Origin: Rhodocyclaceae bacterium
GTDB lineage: Bacteria > Pseudomonadota > Gammaproteobacteria > Burkholderiales > Rhodocyclaceae
Assembly (NCBI GenBank): GCA_020445665.1
Contig: JAGRGD010000007.1
Location: 1 to 37,271 of the forward strand
Reading direction: 5' to 3'
DNA: 37,271 nucleotides
This document shows positions 1-7,858 of the stretch, piece by piece. Both the position numbers and the translations under genes were made by a program. The notes below the pieces were generated by a model. That model did not search any database. It was not told where the DNA came from and worked only from the letters and a program-made list of their open reading frames with translations. Within the stretch, counting starts at the first letter, position 1; each line of letters opens with the position of its first letter.

Positions 1-70
1 CCGTCGGCTTGCCCGGGAGCAGATGCTCAATGCGGGCCCACTGCGCGTCGTTCAACATTCGCCGATCCAT
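1..70 (-). CDS. IS5-family transposase, N-terminal fragment (cut by window edge)
   Basis: Reading leftward from the ATG at 70, the 23 visible codons begin MDRRMLNDAQWARIEHLLPG. This matches the usual opening of IS5-family (IS427/IS1031-type) transposases, which carry a small N-terminal DNA-binding module before the DDE domain. No catalytic residues are inside the window. The gene is truncated only by the window boundary, so nothing can be said about whether it is intact. The placement of the start 56 bases from the inverted-repeat tip is normal for these elements. Confidence 0.75.
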   Translation of the reverse strand, partial: MDRRMLNDAQWARIEHLLPGKPT

Positions 71-126
71 TGCTCACACCCAAATTCCAGAATGTGAACA
101 CATTTCGACTACTGTGAACAGACCCT
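1..126 (-). mobile_element. End of an IS5-like insertion sequence (partial)
   Basis: The terminus reads, from the outside on the minus strand, TTA then GGGTCTGTTCACA, with the IS running leftward out of the window. The transposase start lies 56 bases inside the tip. TGTGAACA occurs twice as a direct repeat (93-100 and 113-120), a possible transposase-binding arrangement. A GGGTCTGT tip flanked by TA fits the IS427-type branch of the IS5 family, which duplicates TA on insertion. The other end is outside the window, so the family call rests on this tip and the transposase N-terminus. Confidence 0.7.
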
Positions 127-1699
127 AAGCCCCATCGCCATGCCTCTTCGGGTCGCCGCCAATCTCCGAACGCAGCTCGGCCGCGTGAACGCCACTGCCC
201 AGCGCGCGCAGCACCTTGTCGACGCCGAGGGCAAAGACAGCGTCGTCCTGCCAGTCGCTGAAGTCCTGCATCGGAAAGATGGCGGCCAGATCCGGCAGCG
301 AGGGTGAGTTGGCGGTCCATGCTTCGATGGCTTCGATGGGGCACAGGCGGATCGGCAGCAGCGATTCACGCTTGCGGTGCCAGGCGAGGCGCAGCTCTTT
401 CTCGACCCAGGGGCTGGCCATGCTGTGGGGAGACAGAACGAGAATGAGGCGATCGTGTTCGCGGATGGCCTCGGCAATCTGCTGCTCGAGGAGTTCGCCA
501 GGGAGCACGTCGAAGCGATCCCAGAACACTCGCACGCCGGCCTCTTGCAGGGCGGCGTAGAGCAACTCTGCGAACGCCGCATCCTTGCTGCTGTAGGAGA
601 GGAAGCAGGTCTGCCAGGTGTTCTGGAAGCGCTGGCCGCGGTCCAGGTCCTCGATCAGACCGCGCGAGACGCCAGCCGCGCGGAGGAAGGCCGGTTCCAG
701 TTCGAAACGCGATGCCACCAGGGTGCTGAACGAGATCTCGGACGGCGTCAGATGATGGATGAGGTCCAGCCCCTGGGCCGCCGACAGGTCGACCCCGTTC
801 AGCAGCGTGCGCGAGAACTCGGCCCCGGCAAAGTCAGCCGTGCCGACCGTGGCGCCACTGAAATTCGTGCCGTTCAGAAAGGCCCCGCGAAAGTTGGCGC
901 CATCCAGCCGCGCACCGGCCAGGTCGGCCTCGACCAGCACAGCGCCCTCGAAGCGGGCACCACAGAGATCGAGACCGCGCAGGATGGCGCCGTCCAGCCG
1001 CGTGTGGGAGAAGTTGGCGCCGGCGAGGTCGCGCGCCGCATGGGTGTCGAGTCGCCCATGGTCAAACAGGATCTGGGCGTGCAGATCTCCTTGCCAGGGC
1101 TTGGGCGCGCCGCGAAGGTCGGCGCCGGAGAGGTCGATGCGCAGGTCGGGAAAGTGCTGCCGAAGCAAGGTCGCGCGCCGCGCCGAGGGGGCTCCGCGCA
1201 AATCGGCCTCGATGCGCCGGGCCGCCCGTTGGGTCATGGCCTCGTTGTCCTCCAGGCGCGTGATGTCGGTGATGGCGAAGAACCAGTCGACGGCGTCCGA
1301 AGCCCAGCGATAGACGCCCTGGCCATTCGCCACATGGCAGCCGATGGCGGCGAAGCACCAGGCCGTGGCTTCGTCGGCCCGAAAGGCATCGACCGCCTGA
1401 AACGCCGGCTGATGCCGCACCTCGGGACGCTCGTGGACGCGCACTGCCGCTGCCAGACCACCCGCAGTGCTCTCCGGGTTGGCCCATGCCCAGCGCCAGC
1501 TGGACGAGCGGTGGGCAAAACTTCCGATGGGGACGATCCTCGCCCGTGCGCAGACCTCGCCGTCGTCGCCCAGGGCGAGCGTGCGACCGTCGTTTCCGAC
1601 GATGTCGTAGAGGATCAGTTCGACCAGGTCCGCCTGCCTGTCGGCGAGATCACGCTGGCAACGCTCGGCAAAGGCCTCGAAGTCGCTGGCGTCGCTCAT
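125..1699 (-). CDS. DUF6882-like / pentapeptide-repeat / TIR-domain protein
   Basis: This 524-residue protein has three parts. Residues about 10-165 resemble DUF6882, with a GSFAHRSSSWRWAWANPES core. Residues about 185-307 are pentapeptide repeats of the A(D/N)(L/F)xx type (for example LSGADLRGA, LAGANF, FRGAFLNGTNF), which fold as a right-handed quadrilateral beta-helix. Residues about 363-500 are a TIR domain starting CFLSYSSKD. The TIR glutamate used by NAD-cleaving members is present (W431 followed by E435 in WVEKEL). ATG at 1699 is chosen because a strong GGGAGG ribosome site precedes it; an upstream extension to 2011 would overlap the neighbouring gene and looks non-coding. The stop codon TAG (125-127) lies across the IS junction: its TA is the IS target dinucleotide and its G is the first IS base. 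The natural C-terminus may therefore be lost, although the TIR domain looks nearly complete. No signal peptide is visible. An NADase or anti-phage role is inference. Confidence 0.85.
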   Translation of the reverse strand: MSDASDFEAFAERCQRDLADRQADLVELILYDIVGNDGRTLALGDDGEVCARARIVPIGSFAHRSSSWRWAWANPESTAGGLAAAVRVHERPEVRHQPAFQAVDAFRADEATAWCFAAIGCHVANGQGVYRWASDAVDWFFAITDITRLEDNEAMTQRAARRIEADLRGAPSARRATLLRQHFPDLRIDLSGADLRGAPKPWQGDLHAQILFDHGRLDTHAARDLAGANFSHTRLDGAILRGLDLCGARFEGAVLVEADLAGARLDGANFRGAFLNGTNFSGATVGTADFAGAEFSRTLLNGVDLSAAQGLDLIHHLTPSEISFSTLVASRFELEPAFLRAAGVSRGLIEDLDRGQRFQNTWQTCFLSYSSKDAAFAELLYAALQEAGVRVFWDRFDVLPGELLEQQIAEAIREHDRLILVLSPHSMASPWVEKELRLAWHRKRESLLPIRLCPIEAIEAWTANSPSLPDLAAIFPMQDFSDWQDDAVFALGVDKVLRALGSGVHAAELRSEIGGDPKRHGDGA

Positions 1700-1726
1700 G
1701 ATGTGCCTCCCGTGCGCAATGGCTTC

Positions 1727-1735
1727 AGCATAGCA
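1727..1735 (-). promoter_or_regulatory. Possible extended -10 promoter for the TIR gene
   Basis: In the 130-base gap upstream of the TIR gene the minus strand reads TTGCTATGCT, giving an extended -10 (TGC then TATGCT, 1727-1732) 27 bases before the start codon. No convincing -35 box is seen at the right distance. The rest of the gap (1700-1829) shows nothing else clear. Confidence 0.25.
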
Positions 1736-1829
1736 AGCGGGGGGCCGGCGTCGGGCGTGCGGCGCATCCGGCCCTTCGACGGTCACACGGGGTGTCCAGA
1801 ACTGGCCAGGCGAACAGCCTACGGCATCG

Positions 1830-2429
1830 TCACGCCGGGATCCCCGGCATCGGCACGAAACCCGGCAGGGCCCTGATGCGGTCGATCCAGGCGAGGACTG
1901 ACGGGTAGGGTGCGAGGTCGATGCCGCCTTCCGGCGCGAGTGCGACGTAGGGCATGACGGCGCATTCGGCGAGGGTGGGGCGGCTGCCGACCAGCCAGTC
2001 GCACCCGGCAAGGTGCGCCTCCAGCAGCGCCAGGATGCGCCCGGCGCGGCGCAGGGGCTCGGTCTTGTCGAGGGCGATGCCGAACCTGTCGGCGCGTCTT
2101 GCGGTGGCGGGGCCGTGCTGCAGCTCGTTGGCGGCGACGGACAACCAGCCGACGATCTTGGCCTGGGCGGCCGGGTCGGCGGGCCACCATTCGCTGCGGC
2201 CGTGCTTCGCAGCGAGGTAGACCAGGATGGCCTGGGAGTCGCGCAGCGTCATGTCGCCGTCCTGCAGGACGGGCACCTCGCCCCACGGATTGCGCTGGAG
2301 AAACTCCGGGTGCTTGTGTTCGCCTGCTCGCATGTCCACGGGCGCCAGTTCGAGGGGGATGTCTGCCAGGGCGGCGAGGAGGCGGACCTTGTAACAGTTG
2401 CCGGATACGGCCACGTCGTAGAGTTTCAT
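1830..2429 (-). CDS. Glutathione S-transferase
   Basis: The 199-residue product is a full-length cytosolic GST. The N-terminal thioredoxin-like domain (about 1-78) opens MKLYDVAVSGNCYKVRLL, with the catalytic-type SGNCYK segment, the cis-proline in EVPVL (P53) and the glutathione gamma-glutamyl contact motif RDSQAI (D64-S65-Q66). The all-helical C-terminal domain (about 88-195) contains the LTLAE-like element TLAECAVMPYVALA. These enzymes conjugate or reduce electrophiles with glutathione; the substrate cannot be read from sequence. ATG at 2429 has GGAG seven bases upstream. It lies downstream of the chemoreceptor gene on the same strand but 180 bases away, so co-transcription is uncertain. 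Confidence 0.93.
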   Translation of the reverse strand: MKLYDVAVSGNCYKVRLLAALADIPLELAPVDMRAGEHKHPEFLQRNPWGEVPVLQDGDMTLRDSQAILVYLAAKHGRSEWWPADPAAQAKIVGWLSVAANELQHGPATARRADRFGIALDKTEPLRRAGRILALLEAHLAGCDWLVGSRPTLAECAVMPYVALAPEGGIDLAPYPSVLAWIDRIRALPGFVPMPGIPA

Positions 2430-2608
2430 GCAGACTCCGGGGGAGGGCTCCGGCGCGGAGCGCAGGCGCTGCGATGGGGAGGGATGGATGGGCCTGCAAG
2501 GCCCTGCGCAGCGGCGATCATCGCATGCATTCGGGCAGGACGGCGGGGGAGCGGTGCCCCGCCGGGCCCGGCGATCGGGGCGCGATGCCTGCGACGTCCG
2601 GCTGCCGT
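2430..2608. other. Intergenic region with GC-rich hairpins
   Basis: This gap separates the chemoreceptor and GST genes. It contains a perfect 8-base stem, CGGCGGGG (2541-2548) with CCCCGCCG (2557-2564), and a smaller one, GGGCCT (2490-2495) with AGGCCC (2499-2504). Neither is followed by a run of T on the minus strand, so they are not classical intrinsic terminators, although they may slow or end transcription after the chemoreceptor gene. Confidence 0.3.
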
Positions 2609-4216
2609 TCAGTGCAGCTTGAAGTAGCGGGCCAGTTCGTTCAGTGCCGCGGCGGCCTGACGGGTACTGTTGGCCTTGCCGGCTGCGGTGCTCACCTGCG
2701 CGGCGTTGAGCCCGACGCTGGATACGATCTGCTCGAGGCGCTGGTTGATGGATTCCCCCGCGGCCACCTGCTCCTGGGTGGCGACCGCGATGTCGCGGCT
2801 GCGGCCGATTACCTCGTCACCGTTGGCGACCGCCTTGGCGAGGCTTTCCTGAGCCCGCTCGACGGCGGACTCGGTGATCGCCACGTTCTGGCTGGCCGAC
2901 TCCATGCGGCTGACCGCGTTCTGGGTCTGGGACTGGATCCTGGCGATCGACGCGCTGATCTCGTCGGTGCGCTGCTTGGCGTTCTCGGCCAGCTTGCGCA
3001 CCTCGTCGGCCACCACCGAGAAGCCGCGCCCGGCCTCACCGGCCCGCGCCGACTCGATCGCCGCATTGAGGGCAAGCAGGTTCGTCTGGTCGGAAATCTC
3101 CTTGATGGCCTGGGTCACCGCGCTGATCGCGAAGATCGACTGGAACAGCTCGGCCATCGTGGCGCCGGTTTCTTCCACCGTCCTGACGACGGCGCGTGAT
3201 GCGTCGCGACTCTCGACCATCTTGGCGGAAACCTCGGCGAGCAGGTCGCGGGAGGCCTGGACCCGGGCAACGGCCGATTCCGTGCTGCCCGCCACCTCGC
3301 TGACCGAGCCGACCAGCTGCTCCACCGATGCCGCGATATCCGCCGAAGCGGTCTCCTGGGTGCGCGAGGCATCGGCCGCCGCGGTCATGCCGTCGGCCAC
3401 CGCCATCGCGTCGCTGTCCATTTGCCGGGATGCTTCGGCAATCTCGGCCAGCATGGCTTTCAACTGGGTCTGCATGCAGACAAGGGCGTCATTGAGCTGG
3501 CCCAGCTCATCCCGCCTGGTGAGCGGGATCGAGTCGGTCAGGACGCCACGGCCGATATGGTCGAGGCGCCCGATGATGCGCTGGAGCACGGTATGGATCT
3601 GATGCTGGGAAAAGAGCAGGCCGAGCACGGCGAGGACGCTCAGAGCGGCGCCCAGCTGCACCAGCAGCGGTGCGGACGCTTCGAGGCCGGGCAGGGTGAC
3701 GGCCGTCGCCGCAACTGCCTGGGTCACCAGCAGCATTGCCGCGAGGGCCAGTTCCTTGGTGCGAATGCGCAGGCGCTTCCACAGAGGCACCCGGGGCAGC
3801 GATCCGCTGCCCGAATTGATCTCGCGGTAGAGGGCCTCGGCCTCGTCAATCTGCTGGCGGCCGGGCTCGGTGCGGACCGACATGTAGCCGATGGTGCCGC
3901 CGTCGGACCGGATCGGCACGACGAGCGCTTCGACCCAGTAGTGATCGCCGTTCTTGCAGCGGTTCTTGACGAAGCCCCGCCAGGGGCGGTTGCCCTTGAC
4001 GGTCTCCCACAGGTCCTCGAAGGCCGCGGGCGGCATGTCCGGGTGCCGGATCACGTTATGGCTGGCGCCTACCAGTTCGTCGCGGCTGAAGCCGCTGATC
4101 TGGATGAATGCGTCATTCACGTAGGTGATGCGGCCTTTCAGGTCGGTCTTCGAGACGATGTACTGTCCTTTCGGGAACGGTACTTCACGCTGGGTGATCG
4201 GCAGGTTGCGCTTCAC
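2609..4216 (-). CDS. aer: Aer-like PAS methyl-accepting chemotaxis protein
   Basis: This 535-residue protein is a membrane chemoreceptor of the Aer type. Residues about 10-120 are a PAS domain with the conserved Aer elements [28 protein letters not shown] and [14 protein letters not shown], which in Aer bind FAD and sense redox or energy state. Two adjacent hydrophobic segments (about 155-175 and 183-203) form a short hairpin in the membrane with essentially no periplasmic domain, again as in Aer. A HAMP-like region follows, then a signalling domain with the highly conserved hairpin tip [20 protein letters not shown] and [16 protein letters not shown] (about 370-410). It would control CheA/CheW in polar arrays. 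No C-terminal CheR-tethering pentapeptide is present. The start is GTG at 4216, preceded by GAGGG. No other chemotaxis genes are in the window, so this is an orphan receptor. Confidence 0.92.
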   Translation of the reverse strand: MKRNLPITQREVPFPKGQYIVSKTDLKGRITYVNDAFIQISGFSRDELVGASHNVIRHPDMPPAAFEDLWETVKGNRPWRGFVKNRCKNGDHYWVEALVVPIRSDGGTIGYMSVRTEPGRQQIDEAEALYREINSGSGSLPRVPLWKRLRIRTKELALAAMLLVTQAVAATAVTLPGLEASAPLLVQLGAALSVLAVLGLLFSQHQIHTVLQRIIGRLDHIGRGVLTDSIPLTRRDELGQLNDALVCMQTQLKAMLAEIAEASRQMDSDAMAVADGMTAAADASRTQETASADIAASVEQLVGSVSEVAGSTESAVARVQASRDLLAEVSAKMVESRDASRAVVRTVEETGATMAELFQSIFAISAVTQAIKEISDQTNLLALNAAIESARAGEAGRGFSVVADEVRKLAENAKQRTDEISASIARIQSQTQNAVSRMESASQNVAITESAVERAQESLAKAVANGDEVIGRSRDIAVATQEQVAAGESINQRLEQIVSSVGLNAAQVSTAAGKANSTRQAAAALNELARYFKLH

Positions 4217-4272
4217 GGAATATCCCTCGCCCTCGGATCTGCGTCGGGTGCGGCCCCGGCCGTACCCGCTAT

Positions 4273-4289
4273 GACATAAGTTCTATGTC
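4273..4289. repeat. Perfect inverted repeat upstream of the chemoreceptor gene
   Basis: GACATA (4273-4278), five bases, then TATGTC (4284-4289). It lies just downstream of the predicted sigma-28 -10 element and about 60 bases before the GTG start, where an operator could act. It is unusually AT-rich for this window. The binding protein is unknown. Confidence 0.4.
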
Positions 4290-4315
4290 TAACGGATCCG
4301 GGACGGCCGGCTTTA
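4289..4315 (-). promoter_or_regulatory. Candidate sigma-28 (FliA) promoter for the Aer-like gene
   Basis: On the minus strand TAAA (4312-4315), exactly 15 bases, then TCCGTTAG (4289-4296). The flagellar sigma-28 consensus is TAAA-N15-GCCGATAA. The -35 half is perfect, the spacing exact, and 5 of 8 bases match in the -10 half. Chemoreceptor genes are commonly FliA-dependent, which supports the call, but the match is partial. Confidence 0.4.
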
Positions 4316-4425
4316 TGGCACTTTCCGGGATAAGGTGTTGCACGACAGGATTGTGGTGACCGGGATCAAACGCGCAAGCCAGTCTGGAACGGGCAGGGGC
4401 GAAGGGCACGCTGGCGGCGGCTTGC

Positions 4426-5550
4426 TCAGGGGGCGCTCTCGAGACGGAGGCGGTCCTGCAATCGTTGAAGTGCGGCAACCGTCCGGCGGGCTTCTCGTTG
4501 CCACGCCGCGCAGTCCGCGGCTGCCACCTCGAGCAGGCGGCTGGCGGATGCGTGGAGCTCTGTAGCACAAAGATGCCCTGCCATGCCCTTGAGCGAATGG
4601 GCGATCCGCAAAAGCGTTGCCTGGTCACCCGTGTCGATAGCGTGGATCAGTCGTTCGGACGACGTCTCGTGACGCTGACGGAAGTGACCGATGAGGCGTG
4701 GCATCAGGTGGCTGCGGCGTCCCAGCCGCCGTGCGAGGCGTGTCGCATCGAAGACCGGGTCCCCGCCGGACGGGGTACCCGCAGCAGGCGCGCGTCGTAC
4801 CGCGCCTGCCACCGCCTGGCCCAGCGCGGCGACAAGCTGCCTCGCGTTCGCGAACGGCTCGGCATGCACGATGACCTGGTGCCGCTCCAGCAGATCGCGT
4901 ACCTCGGTGTCGAGGCCGGTGGCGAGCACCACAAGACGAAGCCGGGGTGTGATGTTGAGGAGCTGGTGCAGGGTGGCCACCGCATCCAGGCCGGCCCCCG
5001 GCATGTGAACGATCACGGCGTCGAACGGCGCCTGTGCGTCGGCGAGCAGCGCAAGCATCGTCTCGTTGCCCGACTCGGTGATTTCGCAGTGGGCTCCCGC
5101 GTGCCTGATGACGGTCGCCAGGCTCTGGCGCGCCCCGGTCGGCGTACCCACGACAAGCATGCGTCGGCCGGCAAGGCTCTGCCGCTGCAGCCCCTGGGGT
5201 TCGATCGGCAAGGCCGCTTCCACCGTGCACTGGACGATGCCGTGGACTTTTCGTAGCGGGCCCGTCGCCGGCTCGGTTGCGACCACTACCACGTGGAGCC
5301 ATTGCGGACAGCCCTCGCCGTCACATCGCAGGGACACCGTTGGTGCGCGGCGCTGGACCAGCTCGCGCCAGAAGTCCCTCAGGCGGTGTTGCGAGTCGGG
5401 GTCCAGCCGATGGTGAAACTCGGCGAGGGGTATCCGGGGGCCGCAGTCGAGCAGGCGCCCGGTCGCGCCGAACAGGCACACACAACCGCTCGTGCGGTCG
5501 AACTCGAAGGCGGCGAGGTCGGCGTGATGGCCGGCGCTGTTCGCGTTCAC
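4426..5550 (-). CDS. PAS-like / degenerate receiver / HPt phosphotransfer protein
   Basis: The product is 374 residues. Residues about 10-112 resemble a PAS-like sensor segment (weak call). Residues about 128-248 have the spacing of a response-regulator receiver (RMLVVGTPTGARQSLATVIRHAG, FDAVIVHMPGAGLDAV, VIVHAEPF), but every phosphorylation residue is replaced: the acidic pair after beta-1 is absent, the acceptor aspartate is H182, and the beta-5 lysine is replaced (AEPF for xKPF). Residues about 280-370 are an HPt domain with RIAHSLKGMAGH; H318 is the expected phosphohistidine. The gene starts at GTG 5550, which overlaps the TGA of the GGDEF-EAL gene by four bases (GTGA), with AGGG upstream. 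The two are therefore almost certainly translated together. Likely role: phosphotransfer or signal input to the EAL protein or an unlinked relay. The pseudo-receiver probably acts by protein contact rather than phosphorylation. Confidence 0.82.
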   Translation of the reverse strand: MNANSAGHHADLAAFEFDRTSGCVCLFGATGRLLDCGPRIPLAEFHHRLDPDSQHRLRDFWRELVQRRAPTVSLRCDGEGCPQWLHVVVVATEPATGPLRKVHGIVQCTVEAALPIEPQGLQRQSLAGRRMLVVGTPTGARQSLATVIRHAGAHCEITESGNETMLALLADAQAPFDAVIVHMPGAGLDAVATLHQLLNITPRLRLVVLATGLDTEVRDLLERHQVIVHAEPFANARQLVAALGQAVAGAVRRAPAAGTPSGGDPVFDATRLARRLGRRSHLMPRLIGHFRQRHETSSERLIHAIDTGDQATLLRIAHSLKGMAGHLCATELHASASRLLEVAAADCAAWQREARRTVAALQRLQDRLRLESAP

Positions 5551-7649
5551 GTCGACGCCCTGCAATCGACCTGCAGCGGGCCGAGAAGAGGGTCGGCGAG
5601 GGCAATGCCGTGATCGAGCACCTTGGCCAGGCTCGCCGCGTCGACCGGGCGGCTGAAGAAGTAGCCCTGCATGCTGTCGCAGCCCAACGCGCTCAGCGCC
5701 GAGGCCTGTTCGGCCTGTTCGACCCCTTCCGCGACCACGGTCGCGTCGAGGGCGTGGGCCATGTCGGCCATGGTGCCGAGCAACGCTGCGCTGCGAGGGC
5801 TCTGCAGCATGTCGCCAACGAAGGCGCGGTCGATCTTGATCCGGTCCACCTGCAGGGCGCGCAGCGAGGCCAGTGAGGAATAGCCGGTGCCGAAGTCGTC
5901 GAGGGCGATCCGGATGCCGCGGTCGCGCAGTCGGGCGAGCGCATTGCACGTATCGCCCTGGGTCTGGACCGCACTCTCGGTGATCTCCAGCTCCAGCCCT
6001 TCGGCCTGCAGGCCGCTGCGGCGCAGGACCGAGTCGATCTTGTCGACGAAGCGCGGGTCGCGCAACTGGAGGGGGGAGATGTTCACCGCCATCGTGCCGA
6101 ATTCGAGACCGCGCTCCCGCCATGCCACCGCCTGGCGGCATGCAGCGTCTAGCACCCACTCGCCCAGCGCGTCGATGAGGCCCGTGTTCTCGGCCACCGG
6201 GATGAACTCCAGCGGTGGGATCTGGCCGCGCGTCGGGTGGTGCCAGCGGACAAGAGCTTCGACCCCGATGATCCGCAGGTCGCGGGCGTCCACCTGGGGC
6301 TGGAAGTGCAGCACCAACTGGTCTTCCGCGAGGGCGGTCATCAGTTCCTGCTCGATGGTCAGGCGACGCATGGCGGCTGCAGACATCCCCGGCACGTAGC
6401 GGATACTGCTGAACTGGGGCAGGCGCAGGGCCACCTGCACGGCATTCTCCGCGGCGGCCAGGAGGCCTGCCGTGTCCAGGCTGTCGGTGGGGCAGATCGC
6501 GACCCCGATCGCGACATGGGGGCAGATCAGGCGACTGCCGATGCGCAGGGGCTCCTCGATGGCCTGGTGGAAACGGTCGGCGATGCGGACTGCCTCGGCA
6601 TCGCTCACGTCGCGCATCAGCACCGCGAACTCGTCATTGCCCTGCCGGGCCGCGAAGTCGCCGCTGCGCTGGGTCTCGGTGATGCGTCGTGCGACCGATC
6701 GGAGCACTTCATCGCCGGCGGCGGTACCGAGCGAGCCGTTGATGTCCCGAAAGCCCTTGATGTCGAGAATCAGCAGCGCGAAGGGGCGTACCCGCTCACG
6801 ATAGCGCGCCACTTCGTCCTCCAGTCGCTCATGGAGGTGGAGTCGGCTGCCCAGCTGTGTCAGCTGGTCGAAATGAGTGAGCTGGCGCGAGCGCAGCTCG
6901 AGGGAGTTTTGCTGCGAGCGGACCGAGGTCAGCTCGTGATCCCGGGCTTCGAGCGTCTGGATGGCCTCTTCGAGGCGCCAACGCGTGAGGTGGGAACGGG
7001 TATGTTCCCGCGTCAGCCACAGACCCTGGAGGGTGCTCCACGCTGCGAACAGCAACTCGAGGGCGAGCAGGGAGCCGCGGTCGCTCGGCGTCACCCCCAT
7101 GCCGATGGCGGTGGCGGTGAGAATCGGTGTCCAGATCGCCAGCGAGAACCGCAGCCACAGCGATCGCTCGATGGCGAGGATCGCAAAGGCACCGACCACC
7201 AGCCCCAGGGTTGCGACCAGACCCAGTTCGGTCACGGTGCTGTGCGGCGCGGTGACGACCAGAATGGCGACCAGGCTGCCCCAGATGAGGCCCAGCCATG
7301 TCGTCGCCCGGCGATAGCGCTGAGTCAGCCGCGCGAGCCGGGACACCTCGCCGTCGCGCAGGGCGCGACCCAGCCGCACACAGGCAAGGGCCGGCAGCAG
7401 CAGGAGCGGGAGCGCCGGCAGGGCGGCGGGCACGCCGGCGTCGATCAGGCCGCCGAGCGCCAGCAGGGTGGCCAGCCCGACCACGAGCCACAGCCGCGCG
7501 GCCCGGGTCCGCTGCCCGAGGGTGCGGGCATTGTGCGCCAGCAGCCGGCCGAGCATCGCCGCGTCTCCCTCGACGGCATGCGGGGGAATCCAGCGCTGGG
7601 CGAGGGCGAGGGTTGCAGGGTCGGTCGAGCTGTCGGCAGTGGCGTGCAT
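5547..7649 (-). CDS. Membrane GGDEF-EAL protein, probable c-di-GMP phosphodiesterase
   Basis: The 700-residue protein has about six hydrophobic helices in residues 50-235 (for example LWLVVGLATLLALGGLI and LGLVATLGLVVGAFAILAI), a short coiled linker, a GGDEF domain (about 265-425) and an EAL domain (about 435-685). The cyclase signature is degenerate (RQGNDEF in place of GGDEF), while an inhibitory-site-like RSGD lies five residues before it. The EAL domain keeps its key motifs: VEALVRW, NISPLQL, LELEITES, ALDDFGTGYSSL, IKIDRAFV and VVAEGVE. The protein should therefore hydrolyse c-di-GMP, with the GGDEF half perhaps sensing nucleotide. ATG at 7649 has CGGAG upstream. It overlaps the HPt gene downstream by four bases. 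The 209-base gap upstream separates it from the NarL-type regulator; no clear promoter was recognised there. Confidence 0.92.
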   Translation of the reverse strand: MHATADSSTDPATLALAQRWIPPHAVEGDAAMLGRLLAHNARTLGQRTRAARLWLVVGLATLLALGGLIDAGVPAALPALPLLLLPALACVRLGRALRDGEVSRLARLTQRYRRATTWLGLIWGSLVAILVVTAPHSTVTELGLVATLGLVVGAFAILAIERSLWLRFSLAIWTPILTATAIGMGVTPSDRGSLLALELLFAAWSTLQGLWLTREHTRSHLTRWRLEEAIQTLEARDHELTSVRSQQNSLELRSRQLTHFDQLTQLGSRLHLHERLEDEVARYRERVRPFALLILDIKGFRDINGSLGTAAGDEVLRSVARRITETQRSGDFAARQGNDEFAVLMRDVSDAEAVRIADRFHQAIEEPLRIGSRLICPHVAIGVAICPTDSLDTAGLLAAAENAVQVALRLPQFSSIRYVPGMSAAAMRRLTIEQELMTALAEDQLVLHFQPQVDARDLRIIGVEALVRWHHPTRGQIPPLEFIPVAENTGLIDALGEWVLDAACRQAVAWRERGLEFGTMAVNISPLQLRDPRFVDKIDSVLRRSGLQAEGLELEITESAVQTQGDTCNALARLRDRGIRIALDDFGTGYSSLASLRALQVDRIKIDRAFVGDMLQSPRSAALLGTMADMAHALDATVVAEGVEQAEQASALSALGCDSMQGYFFSRPVDAASLAKVLDHGIALADPLLGPLQVDCRAST

Positions 7650-7835
7650 GGCGGGCTCCGTCTGCGGCCCCGGGAGTGGAAGGGCGGCGAGGGGGTGGGT
7701 CCTCTGTGTTCTTGGTGCCTGAATTGTCGGCAGCGGAGCGCGCGCGCACGATCGGGAAAGCCCTGAACTGCCGGTTCGGTTTTCCTGATCCGGTCAGGTG
7801 GCAGGGCGGGCGGTGGACGGTCTGGCTGGGAGAGC

Positions 7836-7852
7836 CCGGCGGAAGTCGCCGG
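7836..7852. other. GC-rich hairpin just after the NarL-type regulator gene
   Basis: CCGGCG (7836-7841), GAAGT, CGCCGG (7847-7852) lies seven bases past the regulator's stop. No T-run follows on the minus strand, so termination here is only a possibility. Confidence 0.3.
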
Positions 7853-7858
7853 CGGGGA

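Noticed and set aside
1700-2011. N-terminal extension of the TIR protein to position 2011
   Set aside because: It would overlap the GST gene, has low-complexity arginine/proline composition and lacks a ribosome site. The start at 1699 has a strong GGGAGG.
2541-2564. Intrinsic terminator after the chemoreceptor gene
   Set aside because: The stem is perfect but no T-run follows on the transcribed strand, so it is listed only as a hairpin.
7650-7858. Sigma-28 promoter before the six-helix GGDEF-EAL gene (GCCGACAA on the minus strand)
   Set aside because: The -10 half looks good, but no TAAA lies 15 bases upstream.
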